A stretch of DNA of 64,000 bases, from contig CAVUMC010000002.1 of NCBI GenBank assembly GCA_963742535.1, positions 868,001 through 932,000 of the forward strand, read 5' to 3'. Of this stretch, positions 15,105 to 23,792 are shown piece by piece. Below the pieces are notes generated by a model, which had not been told where the DNA came from, did not search any database, and saw nothing but the letters and a program-made list of their open reading frames with translations. Made by a program: the position numbers and the translations under genes. This DNA is from VRUE01 sp963742535. Its GTDB lineage: Bacteria > Actinomycetota > Thermoleophilia > Solirubrobacterales > 70-9. How positions within the stretch are numbered: position 1 is the stretch's first letter; each line of letters opens with the position of its first letter.

Positions 15105-16718
15105 TCAGGCCAAGTTCGACTTGCGCGGGTAAACGACCTCGGGATCGGTGAGGACGTTGACCAGGGTCGGCCGGCCGGACTCGAAAGCTCGCTCCAGCGC
15201 CGGCCGCAGTTCGCCGGGCTCGCGCACGAGGATCCCCTCGCAGCCCAACGCTTCGACCATCTGCTCATACCGCGTCTCAGGCCGCAGTTCGGCCGCAACC
15301 GAGTAGCCGTAGAGGAACTTCATCGGATGGTGCTCGAGCGCCCAGATGCCGTTGTTGCCCATCACCCCGACGATCGGCAGGCCGTGGCGAGCCATCGTGT
15401 CGAACTCCATGCCGGCGAAGCCGAAAGCACCGTCGCCGAGCAAGAGGCAGACCTGGCGATCGGGGTGGGCGAGCTTGGCGCCGATTGCCTGGCCAGGGCC
15501 GGCGCCCAGACAGCCGAACGGGCCGGGGTCCATCCAGCAACCCGGCTGATATGTCTCGATGAAGCGCCCGGCGTACGAGACGAAATCACCGCCGTCACCG
15601 ATGACAATCGCGTCGCGATCGAGCACTTCGCCCAGCTCCTTATAGACCCGCACCGGGTGCAAGGGCGAGCGCGAGTCGTTCAACTCCCCCTGCTCAGCGG
15701 CACGCTTCTCCTCCTCGACACTCCGCAGCTGCGCCAGCCAAGGCTCGGTCTTGCGCGTGGTGGCATCGCCCAGCGCTGCCCGAAGCGCCGCCAGGCTGGC
15801 CGCGACGTCGCCAACCAGATCGACGTCGGGCGCCCGGTTGGCGGTCAGCTCGTTCGGCGCGACGTCGAGGCGGATCAACTTCGCCCCCTCGGCGATGCTG
15901 GCGCCAAAGCCAAGTCTGAAGTCGAGCGGTACGCCGATCACCAGCGCCACATCAGCCCCGCCAAGCCCGGCGCCGCGCGCGCGGCTGAAGGCGAGCTCGT
16001 GATCAGCTGGCAGGCATCCTCGCCCCAAGCCATTGAGGAAGACCGGGATGCCGAGCCTCTCGGCGAGGGCGCGCATCTGCTCCTCTCCCCTGCTCCAGTA
16101 GAGACCGGTCCCGGCCATGATCGCGGGACGCTCCGCCCCGGCAAGCAGCGCCGCTGCCTCCTCGATTCCGGCTGCCGGCTCGGAATCGACCTGGGCCGCC
16201 GGGGGGATCGCGGGCTCGGCCTCGGCAAAGACGACGTCGAGCGGATAGTCGACGAAGGTGGGAGCGCTCGGCGCGGCCCCCGCGAGGTCGAGCGCCGCCG
16301 CGGTGCGAGCCCCGATCTCACCCGGAGCCTTGACTGTCTCGGCTGACTTGACCAGCGGCGAGACGAAAGGCAGGTGATCGATCTCCTGCAGGGAGCCCGA
16401 CCCCCAGCGCAACTCCGGCGCCCTACCGCCGAGCACGCTGACGGGTGAGTTGTTGGCTTGGGCGCCCGCGATCGCGCTGATCCCGTTGGTCACCCCGGGG
16501 CCGGCGGTCAGGGCGGCGACGCCGAGCCGCCTCGTCGCCTTGGCGAACCCCTCCGCGGCGAAAACCGCCGTCTGCTCGTGGCGCACGTCGACGATCTCGA
16601 TGCCCTCGGCCTTGCAGCCGTCGTATATGGAGAACAGGTGTCCCCCAGAAAGCGTGAAGAGGTGCGTCACGCCCCTCGATTTCAGCGCTTTCGCGACAAT
16701 TCGCCCCCCGTGCTCCAC
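15105..16718 (-). CDS. Thiamine-diphosphate enzyme, acetolactate synthase-like
   Basis: 537 aa with the three-domain layout of the acetolactate synthase / 2-hydroxyacyl-CoA lyase superfamily. Glu48 in VDVRHEQTAVFAAEG is the cofactor-activating glutamate, TAGPGVTNGISAIAGA is the usual loop, and LLGDGAFGFAGMEFDTMARH...GNNG is the ThDP/Mg site (GDG...NN). The FAD-type middle domain is short. There is no small regulatory subunit or ilvC nearby, so branched-chain amino-acid synthesis is not supported by context. A decarboxylase, carboligase or oxalyl-CoA-type lyase is equally possible. Confidence 0.85.
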   Translation of the reverse strand: MEHGGRIVAKALKSRGVTHLFTLSGGHLFSIYDGCKAEGIEIVDVRHEQTAVFAAEGFAKATRRLGVAALTAGPGVTNGISAIAGAQANNSPVSVLGGRAPELRWGSGSLQEIDHLPFVSPLVKSAETVKAPGEIGARTAAALDLAGAAPSAPTFVDYPLDVVFAEAEPAIPPAAQVDSEPAAGIEEAAALLAGAERPAIMAGTGLYWSRGEEQMRALAERLGIPVFLNGLGRGCLPADHELAFSRARGAGLGGADVALVIGVPLDFRLGFGASIAEGAKLIRLDVAPNELTANRAPDVDLVGDVAASLAALRAALGDATTRKTEPWLAQLRSVEEEKRAAEQGELNDSRSPLHPVRVYKELGEVLDRDAIVIGDGGDFVSYAGRFIETYQPGCWMDPGPFGCLGAGPGQAIGAKLAHPDRQVCLLLGDGAFGFAGMEFDTMARHGLPIVGVMGNNGIWALEHHPMKFLYGYSVAAELRPETRYEQMVEALGCEGILVREPGELRPALERAFESGRPTLVNVLTDPEVVYPRKSNLA

Positions 16719-16757
16719 GGCTTGAGCCTATAAGGGCCTCGGGGCTACCATCGCTTT

Positions 16758-16844
16758 GCCCGGGTGGCGAAATTGGCAAAAGCGGCGCCCTTAAAAGGCG
16801 CTGCCCCACTGGGGGGCTTGCGGGTTCGAATCCCGCCCCGGGCA
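16758..16844 (+). tRNA. tRNA-Leu (TAA)
   Basis: 87 bases with a seven-pair acceptor stem (GCCCGGG/CCCGGGC), a D arm, an anticodon stem GCGCC/GGCGC enclosing CTTAAAA with anticodon TAA at 16792–16794, a long variable arm (class II) and the T arm GGGTTCGAATCCC. CCA is not encoded; a run of T follows. Confidence 0.95.
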
Positions 16845-17002
16845 TTTTTAAGCGCAAACGCGCGACTTCCCCGTCTTTTAGCGCTTTTTGGGTTTCTAAA
16901 CCCGCACTAAAAACTCTTCATGAGGCGCAACTTGACCGTTGCTACGGTGTCATTGAGCTAGAAGACAAACGCCCTCCCCTGGTTCTAATCGAGAGGATTC
17001 GC

Positions 17003-18541
17003 TTGGAGGCTTCAGCTCTTACCCACGCCAGTCGCCGCGGACTTCTCGCCCGCCGTTCCCCCCTTCTCAAACTTCAGGGCGATGAAAAGCTGATCGCGAT
17101 GGCCCGCGCCGGCAACCCCGGCGCCTTCGAGGCGATCGTCGACCGCTACCAGGGACGACTGCTTGGCTTCTGCCGCCAGATGCTCGGCTCGACCGAGGAC
17201 GCTGAAGACGTTCTGCAGGAGGTCTTCGTCAACTCCTACCGGGCGATGCTTGCCGATGAGCGCGAGATCAACCTGCGCCCGTGGCTCTACCGGATCGCCC
17301 GCAACCGCTGCCTCAACCACCTGCGCAAACCGACCGCAGACGCGCAGGAATCGATGGACATGGTGCCGATGGTCGAGGCCGCCACCACCGCCGAGAAGGT
17401 CCACAACCGCGAGGAGTTCCGCCAGCTGCTCACCGACGTCGGCAAGCTGCCCGAGACCCAGCGCTCGGCTCTGCTGCTGCGCGAGATGGACGCGATGTCC
17501 TACGAGGAGATCGCCCAAGCGATGGAGACCAGCGTGCCCTCGGTCAAGTCGCTGCTGGTGCGGGCGCGGATCTCACTCGCCGAGGCGAGCCAGGCGCGCC
17601 AGCTCACCTGCGGTGAGGTCCGGATCGACCTCGCCGAGGCCGCCGAGGGGCTGCGCAAGCTCTCCGGCCCGGTCCGCCGTCACGTTCGCGACTGCGAGGA
17701 GTGCGCCGACTTCCGCTCCCAGCTCCGCTCCGACAACAAGGTCTTGGCGGCGCTCGTGCCGGTCGCGCCGCTCGTCGCGTTGAAGGGATTCATTGCTTCC
17801 AAGCTTGGCCTGGGAGGGTCTGGAGCCGGCGGAGCCGCAACCGCGACCGGTGCCGGGGCTACCGGTGCCGGCGCGGCAGGCGGTCTCAGCGCCGCGCTCG
17901 GCGGCGGCGGCGCAGCCGGCGGCCTCGGTGGCATCGGCGGCGCGATCGGCGGCGCGATCGGCACCAAGGCGGTTGCCGGCGTCGTCACCGCCGCGGTGCT
18001 CACCGCTGGCGCGGTCGAGGTCAAGCAGCAGACCGAGCAGTCGCCGCTGGCGACACCGTCGGCGATCACCCGTAATTACGAAGCACCCCCCGCCCTGGCC
18101 GCAGCCGAGCCCGCCCACAGCGCCATCGCTGTCGCACCGGCAGAAGCGCAGCTCGCGGTGACGGAAGCCCCGCCGGCACCCGTCGAACCGGAACCCGTCG
18201 CCACCGAAGAGCCGACGGCAACCACCACGACGGACGAGGACGACGAAACCGAAGAAGCGATCGGCAACGGCGGCAGCGAAGCTCCCGCCTCGGCCGAAGT
18301 CACCGCAACCCTCGACGGCGCCACCCCGTCAAGCACAACGGCAGGCGCCCCGGCCGGCGCCGGCGCCGTGGTCGTGACCGTCGGTGGCGGTGGCTCGACC
18401 ACCACGACCGAACCGGCTCCACCTGCCGCACCGCCGGTCGAAACCGCCCCGCCGCCGACACCGCCGGCCGAAAACCTGCCCCCGGTCGAAGTGGTCCCGC
18501 CCGCCGTTCCCGGCGGCAGCGAAGCCCCCGCCGAAGGCTAA
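17003..18541 (+). CDS. ECF sigma factor fused to zinc finger, membrane helix and outside tail
   Basis: 512 aa from TTG 17003, six bases after GAGAGG. Residues about 25–100 are sigma region 2 (AFEAIVDRYQGRLLGFCRQM, DAEDVLQEVFVNSY) and 150–200 are region 4 (LPETQRSALLLREMDAMSYE, then SVKSLLVRAR). From about 200 there is a Cys-x(n)-His-x3-Cys-x2-Cys zinc-finger pattern (TCGEVR, then RHVRDCEEC), as in anti-sigma factors. Then come Gly/Ala-rich repeats, a hydrophobic span around 318–335, and about 170 residues of Pro/Thr/Glu/Ala-rich tail. The layout suggests a membrane-held sigma factor carrying its own anti-sigma-like module. No separate anti-sigma gene is adjacent. Confidence 0.88.
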   Translation: MEASALTHASRRGLLARRSPLLKLQGDEKLIAMARAGNPGAFEAIVDRYQGRLLGFCRQMLGSTEDAEDVLQEVFVNSYRAMLADEREINLRPWLYRIARNRCLNHLRKPTADAQESMDMVPMVEAATTAEKVHNREEFRQLLTDVGKLPETQRSALLLREMDAMSYEEIAQAMETSVPSVKSLLVRARISLAEASQARQLTCGEVRIDLAEAAEGLRKLSGPVRRHVRDCEECADFRSQLRSDNKVLAALVPVAPLVALKGFIASKLGLGGSGAGGAATATGAGATGAGAAGGLSAALGGGGAAGGLGGIGGAIGGAIGTKAVAGVVTAAVLTAGAVEVKQQTEQSPLATPSAITRNYEAPPALAAAEPAHSAIAVAPAEAQLAVTEAPPAPVEPEPVATEEPTATTTTDEDDETEEAIGNGGSEAPASAEVTATLDGATPSSTTAGAPAGAGAVVVTVGGGGSTTTTEPAPPAAPPVETAPPPTPPAENLPPVEVVPPAVPGGSEAPAEG

Positions 18542-18544
18542 ATT

Positions 18545-18562
18545 CGGCGGGACCTCCCGCCG
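18545..18562. terminator. Hairpin between convergent sigma and R2-like genes
   Basis: CGGCGGGACCTCCCGCCG is a perfect palindrome, effectively a GC-rich stem of five or six pairs with a short loop, in the 24-base gap between converging genes. It lacks a T-run. Confidence 0.5.
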
Positions 18563-18565
18563 CTC

Positions 18566-19468
18566 CTACAGGCCGATCACCTTGAGCCGGCGCATCAGGC
18601 AGGTGCCGGCGAATTTGCGCGTCTCTTCAAGCGAGTAGCCAAACAGCTCCCAGTCGTCCCCCTGGCGAGCCCAGGGTGGTGAGAGCACACCGTCGGCAAC
18701 CGGCAATGCCTCCTCCAGCATGCGCTGTATCGCCGCCTTGTAGCGCTCGTCCTCGCCCGCCTTCTCTCGCAGGAAGACGGAGCCGAAGGCAACGTGGCGG
18801 TGCTCGTCGCGGGCGACCTTCTGGAAGCCCTCGACAAAGGCCGGCAGCGTGCCCTCGCGTTCGTTGTAATCCATGATGAAGTGCTGCCCGGTGAGGGCCA
18901 GCATTCCCTCGATAACCATGTGGTAGAGCGTTACCGCCTCGACCAGGACCTCGGTGTCCTCCGGTTCCGCTGAGAGCCGATCCGTGCGCTGCTTCAGCAT
19001 CTCGTCGAAGAGGCGGCTGAAGTTCTCGTTGAGGTGCTGGGAGGTCTCCTCCAGCATGGCCGAGAGCTGATCGGACTCGAGCACCCCGACCTCGCGATAG
19101 AAGCGCTCGAAGAAGCGCACGTGGCGGGCCTCGTCGGCGATCTGGGTGCAGAGGAAGATGCGCTGGTCCTCGGTTGGCGCCGCGCGCATGATCGGTCCCA
19201 GCTCCTCGGCGACCTTCTGCTCGCCGATGAAGAAGGAGGAGAGCCCATACATGCGCTGGAAGCGCTCCTGCTCGTCAAAGCGCTCGTTCCAGTCCTCGCG
19301 GTCGCGGCTGAAGTCGAGCTCTTGCGTCTGCCACTGCTGACGCTCCCAGAGTTGGTAGAGCTGCTCGTAGGTGAGCAGTTTGACGTCAGCGGTCCGGTCG
19401 GCCGCCTCGTTCAGAGCCGGATCCGCGGTCGCCTGAAAGTCGGCGCGCTCTGTCCTCGACTCAGTCAT
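18566..19468 (-). CDS. Ribonucleotide reductase R2-like di-iron protein
   Basis: 300 aa, ferritin-like four-helix type. All six expected metal ligands are visible in order: Glu in FFIGEQKVAEE, Glu and His in DEARHVRFF, Glu in HMVIEGMLALTG, and Glu and His in DEHRHVAFG. This is the class I ribonucleotide reductase beta / R2-like ligand-binding oxidase superfamily. No large subunit (R1) lies nearby, so an oxidase-type role (R2lox) is as likely as nucleotide reduction. It ends a minus-strand run with the UPF0173 hydrolase (8-base gap), the 107-aa gene and the rhomboid-like gene. Confidence 0.85.
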   Translation of the reverse strand: MTESRTERADFQATADPALNEAADRTADVKLLTYEQLYQLWERQQWQTQELDFSRDREDWNERFDEQERFQRMYGLSSFFIGEQKVAEELGPIMRAAPTEDQRIFLCTQIADEARHVRFFERFYREVGVLESDQLSAMLEETSQHLNENFSRLFDEMLKQRTDRLSAEPEDTEVLVEAVTLYHMVIEGMLALTGQHFIMDYNEREGTLPAFVEGFQKVARDEHRHVAFGSVFLREKAGEDERYKAAIQRMLEEALPVADGVLSPPWARQGDDWELFGYSLEETRKFAGTCLMRRLKVIGL

Positions 19469-19476
19469 GCGGCGGC

Positions 19477-20193
19477 TCAGCCGGTCGTATGCGACTCGCC
19501 CGGCGCCAGCACCACTACCTGCGAGGACGTCTGCGCCTCGACCTCACTCTTGAAGGCCTCGGGGTCGGTCTCGATCGGCGGGAAGGTGTCGTAGTGCATC
19601 GGGATCACGGTGCCGGCGCCGACGAACTCGGCGGCAAGAACGGCGTCGTGGCGGTCCATTGTGTAATGGCCGCCGATCGGCAGCAGGGCGATGTCGATCG
19701 GGTCGCGCTGGGCGATCAGCTTCATGTCGCTGAACAGGCAGGTATCACCGGCGTGGTAGACGGTGAGGCCGCCGAGCTTGATCACCAGGCCCGCGGCGGG
19801 ACCGATCGCGACGCCGTCCTCGGCGCTGAAGGGGGACTCTTCGGAGCCGGGGGTCGTGTTGGTGTGCCAGGCGGGGACGAGCTTGACCGAGCCCCACTCG
19901 AAAGGGACCGTGCCGCCGTAGTTGGGGTCCGCCACTTCCTCGATGCCCCGCGCTTCCAGCCACTTGGCGAGCTCGACGATCGCCACGCACTTGGCGCCGG
20001 TGCGCTTGGCAACCGGGACGGCGTCGGCAACGTGGTCGGCGTGGCCGTGGGAGAGCACGATGTGAGTGGGATCGACTTCCTCGCCCGTGGTCACCGCAAT
20101 CGGGTTGTTGGGCTTGAGGAAGGGGTCGATCAGGACCCGGGTGTCGCCGTCGCTCAATTCAAAGCACGACTGGCCGTGGAATTTGATCTCCAT
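19477..20193 (-). CDS. UPF0173 metal-dependent hydrolase (metallo-beta-lactamase fold)
   Basis: 238 aa. The family pattern is clear: MEIKFHGQSCFEL at the start, VLSHGHADH as the HxHxDH zinc motif at about 48–56, PAWHTNTTPG, YHAGDTCLFSDM and PIGGHYTMD near the middle, and VIPMHYDTFPPI late. These are characteristic of the UPF0173/UlaG-like branch. The substrate is unknown. It starts one base after the stop of the upstream 107-aa gene, so the genes are co-transcribed. Confidence 0.92.
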   Translation of the reverse strand: MEIKFHGQSCFELSDGDTRVLIDPFLKPNNPIAVTTGEEVDPTHIVLSHGHADHVADAVPVAKRTGAKCVAIVELAKWLEARGIEEVADPNYGGTVPFEWGSVKLVPAWHTNTTPGSEESPFSAEDGVAIGPAAGLVIKLGGLTVYHAGDTCLFSDMKLIAQRDPIDIALLPIGGHYTMDRHDAVLAAEFVGAGTVIPMHYDTFPPIETDPEAFKSEVEAQTSSQVVVLAPGESHTTG

Positions 20194-20194
20194 C

Positions 20195-20518
20195 TCAGCG
20201 CTCTCCTTCTTTCTCGATGTCGTTCAGCTCCTCATGCAGTGCCCAGCCGACGGCGACTCCAACCATCATTCCCATTCGCGCCTCCTCCGCCAGCAGCGAG
20301 CGCACCGCGATGATGCGCTCGTCGGGGTCAGGCGCAGTGGCGGCCTTCAGCGCCTCGGCGTCGTGGGACTCGCCAAACCAACCGCCCTCGGCAAGCGCAG
20401 CGGCAAGGACCTTCTGCAGTTGGGGCGCGGCCCGGGCGACGATCTGCTCCGCCTCAGCGAAGCGCTCGGCATCGATCAGACGCTCAATCGCGGCGTCGAG
20501 TTGCTCGTCCGAGGGCAC
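20195..20518 (-). CDS. Hypothetical 107-aa helical protein
   Basis: The start is taken at GTG 20518, 34 bases after the stop of the rhomboid-like gene; a longer frame to 20611 would run into that gene. The product is acidic and almost entirely helical (AAIERLIDAERFAEAEQIV, then helices to the end). I recognise no family. It is directly coupled to the UPF0173 hydrolase gene. Confidence 0.65.
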   Translation of the reverse strand: MPSDEQLDAAIERLIDAERFAEAEQIVARAAPQLQKVLAAALAEGGWFGESHDAEALKAATAPDPDERIIAVRSLLAEEARMGMMVGVAVGWALHEELNDIEKEGER

Positions 20519-20552
20519 GACTGGGGAGCCTAGCCGCCCGGCTAAGCCCTGA

Positions 20553-21326
20553 CTAATGAGAGTCGCGAAGGGCTGAAGCGGCGAGCCCGGCCAAGCCGCC
20601 GACAGCGGCACCGATCAGGCCGGCGAAGGGATCTGCGCTCCCCTCGAAGATCGGCAGTGCCAGCAGCACCGCGGCAGCGACGATGACGCCGATCACGTCG
20701 TAGTCGTCGTCGATCGCGTGATGTGCCTCGGCCCGGCGGATCGCGAACCAGGCGGCGACGGCGCCGAGTGCCATGCCGTTGCCGCCGGCAATCACCTGGA
20801 AGTCCCCCTGTCCGTTGGCGATGCCGCTGGCGACGAGCATGCCCAGGGCGCCACAGGCAAGCAGCAGCACGGCCGTGGGCGCGGTGCCGAGGCGGCGCTC
20901 GAGGCCGGTGCCGAAGATCGCCAGACCAACGGCGACGACGAAGAGGTAACCAACGTCGGTATAGGCGAAGGGCGCGGTGAAGAAGCGCCACCACTGGTCC
21001 TGGAGCGGCACAACCAGGCCGCCGTAGGCGTCGATTGCACCACCGGTCGCCTTCAGCACCAGCAGCAGCCCGGCAGAGATGAGGATGACGGCGATCGTCG
21101 CGTAGGGACGGAAGGCAGCCCCCGCCTCGCCGCGCCGGCGCTGGGGCAAGATTCGCACCCGCCTGCGGCGACGGGGCTTCGCCTCCAGCGCATCGCCACG
21201 CCGTTCCAGCTTCGGCGCCCGCTTGCGCAGGCGGTTGCCGCAATACGGGCACTCGGTTACGTAAGGACTGACCTCCGAGCCGCAGTTCTTGCAGATGACG
21301 CTGAGCTCAGTCTCGCTCATAGTCAT
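20553..21326 (-). CDS. Rhomboid-like membrane protein lacking catalytic residues, zinc-ribbon N-terminus
   Basis: 257 aa. Residues 12–33 form a zinc ribbon (CKNCGSEVSPYVTECPYCG). A basic stretch follows, then six hydrophobic segments laid out like a rhomboid protease (WWRFFTAPFAYTDVGYLF, the loop with QWWR). Where active rhomboids have GxSG, this one has GGNGMALG, an Asn in place of the catalytic Ser, and no His is found in the last helix (FAGLIGAAVGG). It therefore looks like a pseudo-rhomboid with a binding or chaperone role. It is first in the operon with the 107-aa protein, UPF0173 and the R2-like protein. Confidence 0.8.
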   Translation of the reverse strand: MTMSETELSVICKNCGSEVSPYVTECPYCGNRLRKRAPKLERRGDALEAKPRRRRRVRILPQRRRGEAGAAFRPYATIAVILISAGLLLVLKATGGAIDAYGGLVVPLQDQWWRFFTAPFAYTDVGYLFVVAVGLAIFGTGLERRLGTAPTAVLLLACGALGMLVASGIANGQGDFQVIAGGNGMALGAVAAWFAIRRAEAHHAIDDDYDVIGVIVAAAVLLALPIFEGSADPFAGLIGAAVGGLAGLAASALRDSH

Positions 21327-21413
21327 TCGAGGATAAACCCCCAGCCGTCAAGCTCTTGAAGCCCGCTGCCGATGGCATACTCCGGTGACACCCATCTTTG
21401 AGGAGGAATAAGA

Positions 21414-22334
21414 GTGGAGTTGAAGAGCCTGACCGAGCAGAAATCGCTGCTGGCCACCCTGCCAGCCGGCAAACGCGCCCGCCTGCGGCGCCTGCTATTT
21501 GAGTTCGGCCCCGGCAACGGCACGCTGATGCTGCTGCCGATCGACCAGGGCATCGAGCACGGCCCGCGCGACTTCTTCCCCAACCCGGCGTCGAAGGACC
21601 CCGACTACCAGTTCCGCCTTGCCGCCGAGGCTGGTTACTCCGCTCTCGCCTGTCAGATCGGCATGGCGAGCAAGTACTACCCCGACTACGCCGGCCAGGT
21701 GCCGCTGATCCTCAAGGTCAACGGCAAGACCGACATCCCCTCCTCCGCCAACGCCTTCTCCAGCTGCAATGCCAGCGTCGAGGACGGCGTTCGCCTCGGC
21801 GCCGACGCGATCGGCTACACGCTCTACGTCGGCTCATCGCGCCAGGACGAGGACCTCGCCCAGCTGCGCCAGGTGCGCGAGGAATGCGAGCGCTTCGGCA
21901 TGCCTCTGATCGTCTGGTCCTACCCGCGCGGCGAAGCGGTCGAGGCCAAGGGCGGCCAAAACTCCTTCTACGCGATCGACTACGCGGCGCGGATGGCAAT
22001 GGAGATGGGCGCTGACGTGGTCAAGCTCAACATGCCGAAGATCGACGCGGGCAAGGACAAGGACGCCCCCGCTCCCTACAACGAGATGCAGGTCGATCAG
22101 GCCGAGGCGATTCGCCAGTGCGTTGAATCCGCTGGCCGGGCCCTGGTCGTCCTCTCCGGTGGTTCCAAGACCGACGACGCGACGGTGCTGCAGAACACCC
22201 GCGAGGTAATGGAAGCGGGCGGCTCGGGCGTGATCTTCGGCCGCAACGTCTGGCAGCGCGAGTGGAACGACGCGCTCGAGATCGTCGGGCAAATCAAAGA
22301 GTCGCTGTTGTCGTCCGTGCGGCGCATCCCGTAG
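21414..22334 (+). CDS. Class I fructose-bisphosphate aldolase (DeoC/LacD type)
   Basis: 306 aa from GTG 21414 behind AGGAGG at 21401–21406. MLLPIDQGIEHGPRDF near residue 40 is the mark of the archaeal-type class I aldolase family, ADVVKLNMPK carries a lysine expected to form the Schiff base, and VVLSGGSKTDD and GVIFGRNVWQR bind the phosphates at the barrel end. It would cleave or form fructose-1,6-bisphosphate in glycolysis or gluconeogenesis. It is divergent from the rhomboid-like gene. Confidence 0.93.
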   Translation: MELKSLTEQKSLLATLPAGKRARLRRLLFEFGPGNGTLMLLPIDQGIEHGPRDFFPNPASKDPDYQFRLAAEAGYSALACQIGMASKYYPDYAGQVPLILKVNGKTDIPSSANAFSSCNASVEDGVRLGADAIGYTLYVGSSRQDEDLAQLRQVREECERFGMPLIVWSYPRGEAVEAKGGQNSFYAIDYAARMAMEMGADVVKLNMPKIDAGKDKDAPAPYNEMQVDQAEAIRQCVESAGRALVVLSGGSKTDDATVLQNTREVMEAGGSGVIFGRNVWQREWNDALEIVGQIKESLLSSVRRIP

Positions 22335-22341
22335 CGCCTGC

Positions 22342-22845
22342 GTGAACAGGGGAACGATCGGCAGCGTTGTGCTGCTGGCGGTGGCCACGCTGCTGATCCT
22401 TCGGCCCTGGGAAAAGGACGAGACTGAAGACGGGCCCGCGTCCGTTTACGCCTTCGTCACGCGGGTCGTCGACGGCGACACGATCGAGGCGCGGATCGGC
22501 GGGCGGATCGAGGACGTTCGCTATATCGGCGTCGACACACCGGAGACGGTCAAGCCGGACACGCCGGTGCAGTGCTTCGGCCCGCAGGCGTCGACCTTCA
22601 ACCATGAGCTGGTCGAGCGGCGTCAGGTGCGGCTTGACTTCGGCGTCGAGCGCCGCGACGTCTACGGCAGGCTGCTCGCCTACGTCCACCTCGGCGATCG
22701 CTTCGTCAACGCGATGCTCATCCGCAAGGGCCTTGCTCGCTCACTGACTATCCCGCCCAACGACCGCTTCGCACCGCTGTTTCGGCGTCTGGAGCTGCGC
22801 GCGGCCCGCGCCGGAAGAGGGCTTTGGGGCGCTTGCCCAACCTGA
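22342..22845 (+). CDS. Secreted or anchored thermonuclease-like nuclease (SNase)
   Basis: 167 aa from GTG 22342, seven bases after the aldolase stop. An N-terminal hydrophobic segment (IGSVVLLAVATLLIL) is a signal anchor. VVDGDTIEARI, VRYIGVDTPETVKP and RRDVYGRLLAYVHL are the staphylococcal-nuclease motifs carrying the calcium ligands and the two catalytic arginines and glutamate. It should cut DNA or RNA outside the membrane. Confidence 0.92.
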   Translation: MNRGTIGSVVLLAVATLLILRPWEKDETEDGPASVYAFVTRVVDGDTIEARIGGRIEDVRYIGVDTPETVKPDTPVQCFGPQASTFNHELVERRQVRLDFGVERRDVYGRLLAYVHLGDRFVNAMLIRKGLARSLTIPPNDRFAPLFRRLELRAARAGRGLWGACPT

Positions 22846-22934
22846 GCTGTCGTGATCGATCGCACAGTTCCTCCCCCTGCAAGCCGCTGTGCAGCTTTGC
22901 TACGGTGCCCCGCGGCCCCCGGGCCACCCTTTCT

Positions 22935-23174
22935 ATGCGAATGCGCCAAAGCATCAACCAGTTCGAGGTGGCCTTCGAACAGGAGACCTCCCTCGAGCGC
23001 CGCCGGCGCGAGCAGCTGCGCCGTCGCGCCGCCAACCGCTCCCGCGCGCGCCGCATCAGCCGTGTCGAGCAGGACAGCAAGGTCCGCTTCAGCGTCCTCG
23101 CGGTCTGCCTCACGGTCACTGTCGTCGTAGTCGTCGTCGCAATGTTCGAGGCGCTCGCCTTCCTGATGGCGTAG
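22935..23174 (+). CDS. Small single-pass membrane protein
   Basis: 79 aa from ATG 22935 (ATG 22941 also possible). It has a charged, Arg-rich helical N-terminal half (ERRRREQLRRRAANRSRARR) and one C-terminal hydrophobic helix (FSVLAVCLTVTVVVVVVAMF). No named family. The orientation would place the basic part inside. It follows the nuclease gene and precedes the 182-aa charged protein. Confidence 0.7.
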   Translation: MRMRQSINQFEVAFEQETSLERRRREQLRRRAANRSRARRISRVEQDSKVRFSVLAVCLTVTVVVVVVAMFEALAFLMA

Positions 23175-23220
23175 CGGCTGTGCGAGCGACCGCCCCGGTT
23201 GAATAGACTCGCGCCCGCTT

Positions 23221-23769
23221 ATGGCAAGACGCTCACTGAAGCCCCAACTGAACCAGATCCGCGCCTGGGTACGGCAAGGCCGCACCGACGCCTGGATCGC
23301 CCACCAACTGGAAGTCAGCACCTCTGAGCTGCGCGAGTTCCGCAAACAGCACGGCTTTACGCCGGACGAGGAGGATGGCTCCGGCGACGTCGACCTGCGC
23401 GACGAGATCGAGGCAGAGATCGAGGCCGCCACGGCCGAGGAGGCCGAGACGGAGGCGGAGGAGCCCGAAGAGGGCGAGTCCGACGATGAGGAGAAGGACT
23501 CCGAGGCGAAACCGAAACGGCGCCGGCGACGTGGTCGTCGCGGCGGTCGCGGTCGTCGCAAAGAGCTCGAGGCGACCTTCGACCACGGCGAGACCGACGG
23601 CTACGGCCTCTGGCTCGACCCCTCGATCCAGGACAACCCGGTCTACTCCGAGCACTGGGCCGGCAAGCGCGAGGTTACGGTCCGCATCGAGGCGGACCAG
23701 ATCGTCATCCGCCGTCCCGGCAGCGGCGCCCCTGAGTCCGCTGACTCGGACTCCGACGACGACGAGTAG
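23221..23769 (+). CDS. Hypothetical charged protein with N-terminal HTH-like segment
   Basis: 182 aa. The first 45 residues (QIRAWVRQGRTDAWIAHQLE, then VSTSELREFRKQHGF) look like a short helix-turn-helix. Next comes an acidic block (about 48–96) and an Arg/Gly-rich block (RRRRRGRRGGRGRR). A compact folded segment, DGYGLWLDPSIQDNPVYSEHW...VTVRIEADQIVIRRPG, is followed by an acidic tail. I do not recognise the family. A nucleic-acid-binding role is plausible from the basic block. Confidence 0.75.
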   Translation: MARRSLKPQLNQIRAWVRQGRTDAWIAHQLEVSTSELREFRKQHGFTPDEEDGSGDVDLRDEIEAEIEAATAEEAETEAEEPEEGESDDEEKDSEAKPKRRRRRGRRGGRGRRKELEATFDHGETDGYGLWLDPSIQDNPVYSEHWAGKREVTVRIEADQIVIRRPGSGAPESADSDSDDDE

Positions 23770-23792
23770 ACCCTCAGCCAGATTGCCCTCGG

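Noticed and set aside
14951..15298. 115-codon minus-strand frame past the TPP enzyme stop
   Set aside because: Most of it is a shifted reading of the TPP-enzyme gene, and it runs through the strong terminator hairpin.
15033..16346. 437-codon plus-strand frame opposite the TPP enzyme
   Set aside because: The minus-strand gene has all ThDP-enzyme motifs; the plus frame has none.
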